64,000 nucleotides of DNA from Lunularia cruciata (taxonomy: Eukaryota; Streptophyta; Marchantiopsida; Lunulariales; Lunulariaceae): the NCBI GenBank assembly GCA_948567375.1, contig OX419757.1, positions 47,737,665-47,801,664 on the forward strand. Direction: 5' to 3'. Below are positions 12,170-22,739 of this stretch, in pieces. Every line of letters begins with the position of its first letter. The stretch's first letter is position 1. The notes beneath the pieces are model-generated. The model ran no database searches. It was not told where the DNA came from and was given only the letters and a program-made list of their open reading frames with translations. The translations under genes were made by a program, and so were the position numbers.

Positions 12170-13545
12170 ACTCTAGAGGAGAGGACTCAGAAGAAACATA
12201 GCTCACATTACAAAGTGGAGAATCTGGAAGTGAGAGTGATGGTGAAGAAGAAGTTCAGCAATCGGCTGAAGCAAAAGAAGATGAAGACTTTCATGCGGCA
12301 ATTGATCGTATGGAGGGAAGTGATAATCCCTGTGTAGCTCTGATCATGGAAGACCATGTAGGACCAAGTTCATTTAGCAAGGAAGAAGGAAGTCCGGATG
12401 CAATATCACGGAAGGTTGAAAGATCAAGACTTTGGGGGAAGGAGCCGGTAGAAGAAGCATAGTACGAAGACAAAGCCAAAGACAAAGAAAACTTTGGAGG
12501 AGTGCAGCATTTAACACAGATCGTAACTCCATTGTTGGAGCTATTAAAGGTGCAGCAAAAGGTAATCCCACAAGATTGAAAGAAGGTGAAGAATGAGTTG
12601 CAAGTGGTGAAGTATCTGCTAGACGAAGTAAAGGGATTGCGAGAAAGTGTAGCCAAAAGAGAAGAAGAAGTTGAGGAGCTTTGGGTGGATATAGTCGTGA
12701 AGAAGGCTTTAGAGAATCTACACAATAGTTTTGAGTCAAGGGGCAGAGAGATGCAGCATCAAGCTGAAGAATTGAAGGAGTAGACAATGTTGCTGACAAA
12801 GATGAAGGAGGAAGTTAGTGAAGCGCGCATAGAAAGTATTCATGTGGAGGCGATGGCGGCAGTGATGGAGCAGGAGTTAGAAGGCCTGAAGAAAAGTGCA
12901 ATAGGGAAAGATTAGGCATGGCAATATGTGGAGGAGAAGAAGATGCTTGCTGCTAAGTACAAAGACAAGTTGAAGATGTACCGGGAAGAGTTGAGGGTAG
13001 AGAAATCTTGGGGGTATGCATCAAAATCAGTAGGAGAAGTTGTTGGAAGACTACAAGCAATGTTGAGCATAGAGTTTGAAGGAAGATTGGAAGAAGCAAG
13101 ACTACATGGATTGAAATTTCTTGTGTAGGAAACTCGGAAGAGAAGAGCGAAGGATGTAGATATGAACACTCTTTTGATTTGTTTAAGGGAGTGAGTAGAT
13201 AGAAAGATGTTGGAAGTAGGAGACAATGTAAGTCTAAGATTAGATTTAATGAATTTAGAGTTAGAGGGAATAAGGAGTAGTGTACAAGAAAATAAGAAAT
13301 CCAAAGTAAGAAAAGTAGGAGTGCATGTGTCTTTGGAGGTGTCATCTAAGACATGAAAGAAGAGTGGGTCACGAGATAAAGAGATACAAGGGTTACCCAT
13401 GACCTCAATTGTAATTCATAGTAAAGAAGTAGTAGAAATAGTGAAGGATTTGGTAGTTGAAGATAGATCCAAAGAAGGAGAAGTGATAGGAAGATCATCG
13501 GGTTTGGAAGCCAAAAAGTAGACATCGGATTGGAGTAGTAACAGT
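12170..13545 (+). pseudogene. LTR-internal coding remnant in E4
   Basis: An acidic, Ser/Glu-rich stretch (about 12220-12420) leads into Glu/Lys/Leu-rich coiled-coil sequence, for example LLDEVKGLRESVAKREEEVE near 12617 and KYKDKLKMYREELRVEKS near 12955. The order matches the second half of the E1 LTR coding remnant. No known domain is recognised, and it is decayed. Confidence 0.55.
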
Positions 13546-13654
13546 TTTGGGATTTGAAGACACAAATATGAAGAGGTACATTTTCATTTTGGATCTACAG
13601 GTAGGAAGAGTTGTTGTAGAATGGTTTAGTGTTAGTAAGTGTTGATTGCTTTAC

Positions 13655-13662
13655 TATTTAAA
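13655..13662 (+). promoter_or_regulatory. TATA-like box of E4 LTR
   Basis: TATTTAAA followed by GGGAGCATTT occupies the position of the E1 box at 21957, about 680 bp before the LTR end. Confidence 0.5.
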
Positions 13663-14343
13663 GGGAGCATTTGCAATATGTTATTGTCTAGTATTCCAAA
13701 TTTTTGAAGATAGATAAAGTGAAGTGTTGTGATTGCAGTGCTCATGGCTTGAAGTTGATTTTGAGTGTCAACTCTATGTTTGTGTTCGTGAGTGTGTGGA
13801 GAATTCTGAAATACAAGTTGATGTGTTTGTTGGATGTTAGATTCCACAGCCTTGATCTTCATTCTGTGTGTTTGATTTTGAGTGAAGTGCAATTGGAGCA
13901 ATGCCTTGACAGACATGAGAGGGATTGCAGTGTTGGTAGTATTCTGCAATTGTAAGTGCAATGCAATGTTGATGTGAAACAATTTCAATCAAGGAAGTTA
14001 AGCCTTTAGTGGAGGGGTGGAACACAATTTTGAGGAAAAGTCGTTTTGCAGTGAAGTGCCGTCTTTGAGAGAATTTGAATCATCACAATCAAGATTTTTT
14101 TGGACAGAATTTGCTATGTTGTGATTATGAGTGTGAGATTAGTGACAAATTGTCAAGATTAAGTGCTTGTTACTCTCTTTTAGGTGTGGTTTCTACCTAA
14201 GAGATTAAAGATGTAACCAAGAAGAACTACTTGTTACTATTTGATTTTTTATTTGACCAATTCTGAATTGTATCTTTGCAAGAACAAACTTTACTTACCG
14301 GATTACTGCAAAAGTGCTATTTGCCGGGTTGTCACATGATTTT

Positions 14344-14362
14344 TGGTACCGCTGCCGAGGAT
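14344..14362 (+). other. E4 primer-binding site (tRNA-Asp type, diverged)
   Basis: TGGTACCGCTGCCGAGGAT lies eight bases after the LTR end. It resembles TGGCGCCGTTGCCGGGGAT, the complement of the plant tRNA-Asp 3' end used by Athila/Tat elements. Confidence 0.75.
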
Positions 14363-14459
14363 ACAAATCTTGGAAGTCAATGAATACAAAGCCAATTTTG
14401 AAAATGGGTGTCCAAGGAATATGAATGTCTGCATTGAGAGAACAACAAGAAAAGAGAGT

Positions 14460-17400
14460 TTGAAAATGAACCTTGCATTGTGAAGAAGAAGAACGCCAAC
14501 AGATCCAATCTACTTTTGACAAAACAAAACGACAGGTGTTGGAATTTAAACTTCTTTACAAAGTTCAAGAAGCCTTGCAAGAACTTGAACAAAAGAAACA
14601 CAAAGGCGATTGGCAAGGCTACTTCTTGTCTCCATCTTCCAAAAAGAAGAAAGACTCCAATGGGCAGACATACTTGTTACGACCTAGTACACAGACTTCC
14701 CCTAAAGCTGTAAAGGAAGTCAAATTTATAAAGAAATTCATTTGCAAAAAGACAGCATGAATTCTAATGGAAGAAGAGTGCCAACATCTCTTACAACACA
14801 ATTCCTTGATTGGCTCAAGGGAATTTTCACAAACACTCTCAAAGTGTTGAAACTCTCACTTTCTCTTGTTTCTAGTCAAAGTCAATACCATCAGAGAAGG
14901 ATAATCTATCGACAAAGGCCCTACTTTGAACTTGACTAATTTAAACTCTTGGGCTGTCAAGATGGCATCAACACCAGCCAGTTCCTCAGGCCCATCAAGT
15001 TCAACTTTACCATAGCTGATTCCACCGAGTCAAACAATAACTTTGTTACCTGTCACCTGATACGCCTATCAAAAGTACAAGGAGATAGAACAAGACAAAG
15101 ATCATGACAAATTTATCAAAGAATTCAAGGTCATTTCCTTTGCCAACAAGGAACATGACTGTGCAGATTGTCTGTGAATTTTTCCAAGTCTGCTTTGAAA
15201 GAAAGCTTGGAGCTAGTACACCCATGTAACCCAGAAGGAGTTTGTACCGGCGGACTGGGCTGACTTGAGAAACAATTTGTTGGAACGCTTTTAGGAAGTT
15301 GACTATGACACAAGCATCTTTGTGGCAATCAATGATTTGGACCAAGGGAAGAAGGAACAGTTGAGATACTGCTCTAAGCTGTTCATGGCTCTCTTGAACC
15401 AAGTTCCAAAGCAATCCGGTATGGTGAGGTTACTTAAATGCCCAAACCATTACCTAGTTCCTTGAGGGACTCTCACCAGAGATTTGTATCTTTGCCAGGA
15501 AGAGGAATGTAACTTCCTTGGACAAAGTACTCAAGCATGTCATCCATTATGAGGTGGCCCACTCTCACTTGTCTAGCAACCAAAGAAATCAGGAGAAGAA
15601 AGGCAAGAAGCACAAAAGGAGAGCTTCTCGCAACACATCCCCTTCTTTGGAGAAATCCTCCACATCTTCCAATTCTTCTTTGGAATCCAAAGAAGATTCA
15701 AAGCCAAGAAGAATACAAAGACGCAGAGGAAAGAAACCAGTAACACCTCAAGCAAAGAATGTACATAAGGCGGATCAGAAGCTTGCGACTCTTATTAAAG
15801 AGTTTGTGAATTTCAAGATCCAGATGATTGGGGCTAAGGACTAAAGAAAGCCTCCGTCATTTGGCAGACAAAATGTACGGTGCACTACGTGTGGTAAATC
15901 CGGCCATACTAATACAAAGCGTTTGATGTGCAATACATTTCCAGTGCAACAAATAGATTGTGTTCCAAGTTGGGACCAAAGTGAGGAAGATGAAGATGTG
16001 TACCAAATTCAAGATGTACCGCCTCAGGAAAGCACATTGTATCAAGGTTTGAGGTATGGACCAAGGGAGTATAACAATAATGCTCCCCCATGAAGACCAC
16101 CGATGGGCGGCCAAAATAGGCCTCAAAATGTTGCATCAGATGCTTGTTATAAGTGTGGCTTGATGGGACATTGGTCTCCAAACTGTTTGGAGCCAAGACG
16201 GAAAATTGGGTATATCCGACTATGTGGAAATTGTAGGGGATTGGGGCATATTGGAAGCCAGTGCTGCAACCAATAAACTGGAAGCCACCTATAAAATATG
16301 TATAGACTCCAGTTGAGCATGTTGTACTCTAGGCAAAGGAGGATACTAATGTAAATTGTATAACACTTGAGGAGGAGAGGCCTTAAGGAGGGAGTCCGGC
16401 TTCAGAAGGAGAATGGCCAAACCTCAAAATTTTGAAGGTTGAGACATGCTCAAGTAAAAAGAAGCGTGATCTTGAAGAAGCAAGTACTACTTCTTTGTCA
16501 TCATGAAAGGCAAAGAGGTTGCATTGTCATAATTTTCTTTTCTCTCTTTGGGAACACATAGGGTGCCTAGCTGTGGAGACTACAGATCAGAGGCTAGAGG
16601 TAAACCCGTAATAACTTGATTGAACACGCTTGTGACCCTATTGCCATAACCCTCCTTTCTCATAACTCATATTCTTGCTATCGGGGAGGGTTAGTTCCAG
16701 ACAACCTAACCTATCATCACAACACGCACTCTTGGTCTACTGGTCATCACTTCAAGCATTACCAAGGAGAAATAAATAGCATTCCTAGAAGGAAATAATC
16801 TAAGCGTAATGCCCGCACACCAATCCAAGCCAATTGGGCGTGCAAACAGGCATACAAGCATAGAGAGGATCCAATCACAAGAATATGGCAACAACTCTCT
16901 GTACTTTTTGTCAAAAGAAAAGAGCTTCAGAGCCTTCTTGCTTTGTCATCAAGCCCATTTCAACCTGTACTCCAAGCCTCCTCCCATTTGTACTTCATAT
17001 CTCAACAAATTCCTACTCCATGTGGGGATTTTCTATGTCTTTTTGATGGGGAAAACTTTGCATAGTTCATATGAAAATAACTATTTCTGTATAGCTTGGA
17101 TTTGAGTGTTCTAGGATTCAATGGAAAGCCTGTGAGATCAGCTTTCCAATGATATAAACTACACTTCAATCATATCACTAAAACTTTCTTGACAAGCTCT
17201 CAAAGTTTACTAGGTTTTTGCAACTTTCACCATAATTTCAAAATCCCATTTTTAGGGTCTGCTCCTGGTTCTTGGAAAATTTTTCCTAGATTTCTGATTC
17301 AGAAATACACTTGATTCTCACAAACACTCTGGCAACCTGAAACCCTTGATCATAGTCACAAGATAGGAGAATTGATATCCAATCAAGATGAAAGATAAAA

Positions 17401-19052
17401 TTGCTCTACCAAGCTTATGATAGTATTTTCAGCATAATGTTTTGCATCAGATCTCACTCTTCATAGATCTAGAACCAACCAAATTTCCACAATAACTGGT
17501 TGTATTATTGTCTAAACTCCTGGAAATTTTGGTAGCCTAATCAAACCCAATCCCATACTTGATCCAAGACCTTGATTTCTCTATTTAAAGAATTCACATG
17601 AAACCTTTGCATAGAGGTGCAAACCCTATCCACCAACAACTCTAGAAATTTTCATAAAAAATTTCAAACCACAACTTGGGGAGTGACCAAAACTCCAAAT
17701 CTGGTCATTAGCTCTTCTCCAACATCTTACACCTCAAGAGCTTCAACTTCAATCAATGACATCTGATTTGAGATTAACCCAAAATTAGAATTTTTTGTGC
17801 TCAATACTATGAACACTTTGTCTACTCTTCAATCTCACTGATAGATAGAGAAAATGTTGCAAGAAGCTCTCTCCATGGCCTAAGTTGTGCTCTTGGGTAT
17901 GAATTTTACCCTCCTTGATTCAATCGATCTTATCCCTCCTAGAATTGGCTCAAATCATGTGATTTCTGTCTCCAGATTGTAGCCTATTATCTCCACTTTC
18001 CAACCGTGGTCTTGCCTTCTTCCATGGCTTCACCAAACTCCCTAGATGGCTCCTAAACTCCCAACTTATCTCTTTGGACCACAATCTCTTGCACATTTGT
18101 CCTTTAGTCTTTTTATTTTTTGACAAATGGACCCCATAACTCCACCTTGAAGCAAAAATTTAGGCAAAAATTTAGGCATTCTCCAACTATAGAAGCACAT
18201 ATATGGTCAAGTTCTAGACATGCTCATAAGTGAGCACCGAAAGAACAGTAGGATCCTGATTTCCCATCACCAACTCCATGAATACCGCCCCAAAATGTAT
18301 CACCATCTAGTCTTGTAAGTTGTCATGGTGTAAAATCTAAAGCCTAATGAGAAAGGATTTGAGAGTGGCAGATTGGGAGCATGGGACATCTCATGCTCAA
18401 ATGCTTCCTCCAAAGCTCCAACACTTGTGCTCTGCTACAACTCTCACTCCCAACATCCTTCTCCCCTCGAGACTCTCCAAACTAAAACACACCCGTCTCT
18501 CCACTCGTCCTCATCTTTATTCATCAAAGTCCTCAAACATGATAAGATTGTAACCCACGTGGCCAATCACATACATGTACAAAGATGGCTCACATGGCAA
18601 CATCTCATCTGTTGGATCTAGCATACAACCTACCCCACTAACATGGAGATAAACTATGATAAGTCACTTTTTTACGGCCTAACACAAACCACAAACCAAA
18701 CCACAACATGACAGCAAACCACAACATGACAGCGCCCAAAAGCTATTCTTTTTGCCAAGGAGGAAAAGATTCTAGCAAAAGCTAAAGCTAAAGCTTTTGA
18801 GAAAGAAATCAAGGAAGTAGTACTAAGAACTCAGGAGATGAGTTTGGAGGAGGACATGAAGACAAAGCCTCCCATTTCTCCGGTGGATATCAGGTCCGAA
18901 GTGAAGGACTTGATCCAAGCCAAAGTTGGTCAACCTGAAGAACATCAGGCCAAGACCACCAGTACTCCAATCACCATCTTGAAGAACCCTGAAGTCCAAT
19001 TTGAACAAGGATAGACGTTGGACCGAAAGATGAAGGTGAAGAAGGTGAAGTT
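14460..19052 (+). pseudogene. E4 gag region (interrupted by solo LTR B)
   Basis: The N-terminal part has a charged, coiled-coil-like segment (TFDKTKRQVLEFKLLYKVQE, near 14511). A gag core follows, then a Ser-rich basic linker near 15600-15750, then CCHC knuckles between about 15885 and 16270, including CYKCGLMGHWSPNC. The tail resumes at 18727 after solo LTR B and matches E1 24800-25118. It matches E1 gag throughout. It is broken in several places. Confidence 0.7.
16520..18726 (+). mobile_element. Solo LTR of family B (sense)
   Basis: About 2.2 kb, inserted in E4 gag: the flanks 16390-16519 and 18732 onward are contiguous in the homologous E1 gag at 24665-24830. The sequence is the reverse of the family B copy at 2215-8176. 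It ends CCACAACA; an 18-bp unit (AAACCACAACATGACAGC) is duplicated across the right boundary, so the end is uncertain by a few bases. No internal region or primer site is seen. Confidence 0.65.
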
Positions 19053-19539
19053 TGTGGTACCCATATTTTTTGTTTTTTTCTTATTTGTGGAGAAGAAGTG
19101 TACAAAAGAAGTTGTATTGCACCTATATGGCATAAGAAGGCAAAGAATGGTGTTTTTAGGTTGAAACCCAAAGTAAGGTGACTTCGTGTCAGAAGATGAA
19201 GTACTCGGATATGCCCTATCAGACTGCAACCCAAAGTAAGGAGGCTTTCTCTCCGGGATGCTTAACCCAAGGTGAGTACAATGTAACAACTTTCCTTTGG
19301 GGTTGGACATTCAAGAAGGTGCCGTGCACAAAAAATGGCTGGCCTATGAGCGGGAGGAAATTGACAGTGATAGGAGCATGAAGAAAATGTGATTTCTTGA
19401 TAGAAATTTGAAATAAAGAGAGATAGAAGAAGTGCACCATAATAATTTGGGCTAGAGACAAAGCTATGACAAGTAATTTTCCATCACCATTAAGAAGTTA
19501 ACCTACAAGAGATCATGGGAAGGGAAGTGTAGTTGAAGA

Positions 19540-21845
19540 TGCACACGTGTGTAGAGAGGAAGTCAGGAGAGTTAGTCTGGGAAGCAGTAGAAAGAGTAGC
19601 TCCCCACCCAAAGTGGAAGAGAAAAAGATGGTAGGTGGGAAGAAGAACTTTAAATTCACAGTGAGAAATCATGCAATTTGGAGGTTAGATGTGATCGCAA
19701 GAATCAAAGTCTTGAGCAGGCTTTTGGATCACATTCTTGGCATGGAACAAGAACATTAGCTTTCCAGGTTTCATGACTAAGATCCCCAAGAGTAAGTGCC
19801 TCAATGGTCTTGAGGGAGAAGGGAAGAGAGGAAATCCAACTCAATGGACAGAGTCGGATTGGAGGTTAGTTCTTCAAAGAGAAGCAGGTGATGAGCAGGA
19901 ATCTACGTTCTTGGAGAAGGGAGAAGTAGCTGAAGAAACCCAAGAGATGAAAGATGCCTTCTCTTCAAAACGCACAAAGAATGGCTATAAGGTGGAGAGC
20001 TATAAGGACCCAATGAAGAGAGGCATTGTAGTAGTAATGATGGCTATCTTGAAGCCGGAGTGAACCACTTATGTGATGAACATCAAGCGGTATTCTTCCA
20101 CAAGATGTTTGTAGGGGAGCCGATCAATTGGGTGAAGTGTTTTCATCAGCGTGTGAGATAGGTGGTGTGGAAATTGCAAGACAATTTGCCTCCACACTAC
20201 ATTGTGCCATATGCAGCCCACTTCTATTGGGACTGAACTTGCTGAACGCAGCAGAGAGACACAAGATGGTGTCGCACTTCTACCTTGATTTGAGAAGAGT
20301 TGTTGATGCGGAGGAGCAGCAGTACATATTGCAGATAAAGAGCAGTGACAAGTACTACATGCAGATGAGGCAACATGTGCATTTGAAGGTTAACTCTCCA
20401 AAGTCGAAGAAGAGGAGTTGACAAGGCAAAGAAGAAGAAGTGGCAACAAGATCTTGGAAGACAAGGAAAGTAAACTCAAGGAGAGACTTGGTGGTAATCT
20501 CGTCGTCAGATGAGGAGTCGAAGGAGAGGCCGAGTGCAAGGAAGAAGACTTGGACAAGGGAGAAGAACCCAAATTCATGTTGCAGAGTGGAGAAACAAGC
20601 AGCAAGAGTGAAGATGGAGGGGAGATGCAATCGGTACCCAAGGAGGATGAAGGAAAGATGGTAATAGAAGAAGAATGTAACTTGCACGTAGAAAAAGAAG
20701 TTCCAGAGTAGGAAAAGAGGGTGACCATTCAACAAGGAGTTTGCTCTAGAAGGAAGGTGAAGTATGAAGCAAGACCGAGTAAGGTAAGAGAAGTGGAGGG
20801 TGGAAGTTTGGGGAGGTGAAGACTCTGTTGCAGGTGTTAGCAAGATTAGAAGAAGAGAACTTAGAGTTGAAGAAGAGTATAATCCGAGGTGAGGAGGAGA
20901 AGGAAGTACTACAAGTAGATGCAATAGTACAAAATCAAGTAATTGAAAACTTGAAGAGAGAAGTGGGGAGTAGAGAAAGAATCATAGAGCAGAATGTCAT
21001 AGTGAGGGAAAGGCAGATAGCAAAGTATGAAATCTTGAAACAATAGTTTGCTAATTCTGGATTAGAGATTACTCATGCTATGCAAGAGTAGCAAAGAAGG
21101 AGCAAGAGCTTGATAGAGTGATGTAGAGTGTAGAAGAAAAGAAGCAGCTATGGCAAAGAGAGTTGGCAATGAGGTATAAAGAAGAAGAAAGACTAAGGGA
21201 GTTACTTCTTAATCTGGAGGAGAAGATTGTGCAAAAGGAGAAGGAGAAGGAGATAATAAAAGCCAAGTTTGAGGCAGAACTGGCAATGTTTAGGGAAGAT
21301 TGGCTTGCAGATCAAGAACAGGAGAGAAGAATGAGACTTGAGCCATTGAAGGAGATTGTAACAAAGATGAATGCCATGTTGAGTACAGAAGCTAACGTCT
21401 GGATCAAAGAAACTCAATTGCACTAGTTGAAGTTGTTGGTGCAAGAGACGAGGAGGAGAAACACAAAGGATAAAGACTTGAATGCCTTGTTGATTAGTCT
21501 CAAAACTTGTGTAGATATGAAGATAATATCACGATTAGATTAGACTTGGTAAAATTAGAGATAGATAAACTTCAAAAGGATGTAAGAACAAAACCCAAAG
21601 TAGATGACATAGGAGTACAAATATCTTTGGAGTAACCTGTGGAGATATTAGAGAAGAGTGGGTCAGGAGATAGAGATTTAGAAAGGTTACCTGTGATAGC
21701 AATTGTAGATCAGGAAGGAGAAAAGTTAGAATTGGTAGAAGAATTAGTATTTGTGAAACCCAAGGATAGAGAAGTTTGTGAGGTTACTTTGGGATTGGGT
21801 TTGGAAGCCGAGCAAGAAGTAGACATCCGATTGGAGAAGTAACAG
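19540..21845 (+). pseudogene. LTR-internal coding remnant in E1, unknown protein
   Basis: The same ordered segments as in solo LTR A appear in sense orientation. The first is globular, with NHAIWRLDVIARIKVLSRL near 19660 and a KCLNGLEGEGKRGNPTQW-like stretch near 19795. A Leu/His-rich region follows near 20130-20420, ending in a basic KSKKRS. Next comes an acidic Ser-rich linker, then coiled-coil sequence (LARLEEENLELKKSI near 20835; heptad-rich 21163-21426) and an acidic tail. No known domain is recognised. Matching segments in independently inserted LTRs suggest it was part of the ancestral LTR. It is now broken in several places. Confidence 0.6.
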
Positions 21846-21956
21846 ATTTGAGATTTGAAGAGGCGAATATGAAGAGATACATTGTCTGTTCGGATCTGCA
21901 TGTAGGAAAAGTTGTTGTAGAACGGTATAGTTGTTAGTAACTATCGATTGCTTCAC

Positions 21957-21964
21957 TATTTAAA
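21957..21964 (+). promoter_or_regulatory. TATA-like box of E1 LTR
   Basis: TATTTAAA followed by GGTGGCATTT is conserved with the other family A LTRs. It lies downstream of the LTR coding remnant and upstream of the primer site, as expected for the U3/R border. Confidence 0.55.
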
Positions 21965-22640
21965 GGTGGCATTTGTAGTCATATGTTGTTTAGTGCTCAT
22001 AATTTTTGAGAATAGATAAAGCAAAGTGTTGTGAAGCAGTGCTCATTGCTTGAGCTTAATTCCAAGTATCAATTTTGTGTTTGTGTTTGTGAGTGTGTGG
22101 AGAATTTTGAAGTGCAAGTCAATGTGTTTGTTGGATGTTGGATTCCGTAGCCTTGATCTTCATTCTATGTGTTTGATCTTGAGTGAAGTGCAATCGTAGC
22201 AATGCCTTGATAGATCTGAGAAGAATTGTAGTGTTGGTAGTATTCTGCATTTGTGAGTGTAGCACAGTGTTGATGTGAAGCAATTTTGATCAAGGAAGTT
22301 GTGACTTTAGTGGAGTGTGGAACACAATTCTGAGGCAATGTCATTTTGTAGTGAAGTGCCATTTTTAGGAGAGCCTGAATCATCACAATCAAGATTGTTT
22401 GGAAAGATTTGATAGAGTTTTGATTAAGGAGTGTTAATTTGTGATGAGACTACGAGTCAATGCTTGTTACTCTCTTTTTGGGTGTGGTTTCTACCTAAGA
22501 GATTAAAGAAACAACCAAGAAGAACTAAGATTGTTACTTTGCCTCGTATTTGACCAATTCTAACTAGTATCTCTAAGGGAACAAACTTTACTTACCTGAT
22601 TACCGCAAAAGTGATATTTGCCAGGTTATCATATGATTTT

Positions 22641-22659
22641 TGGTGCCGTTGCCGGGGAT
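22641..22659 (+). other. E1 primer-binding site (tRNA-Asp)
   Basis: TGGTGCCGTTGCCGGGGAT differs by one base from the complement of the plant tRNA-Asp 3' end. It lies seven bases after the LTR end. Confidence 0.85.
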
Positions 22660-22739
22660 AAAAGTCTCAGAAGAGGAAGAATATGAAGCCAATTTTGAAT
22701 TTGGGTGTTAAAGCAATATGAATGTTTGCATTGAGAGAA

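Larger units (their letters stand above)
12166..14335 (+). mobile_element. E4 5' LTR (partial)
   Basis: It aligns with the E1 LTR from about 20470 to 22633 and ends GGTTGTCACA directly before the primer site. It keeps the acidic and coiled-coil end of the LTR coding remnant (about 12170-13545), a TATA-like box at 13655 and the R-U5-like segment. The start TGTGGTACCC of a complete family A LTR is not present here. Confidence 0.7.
12166..19052 (+). mobile_element. E4: family A Ty3/gypsy element, left part
   Basis: A partial 5' LTR (12166-14335) is followed by a tRNA-Asp-like primer site and a gag region that matches E1 gag over its length. The gag is interrupted by solo LTR B (16520-18726) and resumes at 18727. 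At 19052 the E1 element begins, inserted in the same orientation. The remainder of E4 should lie beyond the window. It is broken in many places and older than E1. Confidence 0.75.
19053..22633 (+). mobile_element. E1 5' LTR (3.6 kb, family A)
   Basis: It starts TGTGGTACCC within E4 gag and ends just before the primer site, giving 3581 bp against 3790 bp for the solo copy at 4174-7963. It contains a coding remnant (19540-21845), a TATA-like box (21957-21964) and about 670 bp of R-U5-like sequence. Most LTRs carry only regulatory sequence, so a coding region of over 2 kb is unusual. Confidence 0.85.

Noticed and set aside
22641-22659. tRNA gene fragments at primer sites
   Set aside because: Only the 3'-end complement is present, directly after LTR ends, as expected of primer-binding sites; no cloverleaf can be drawn.
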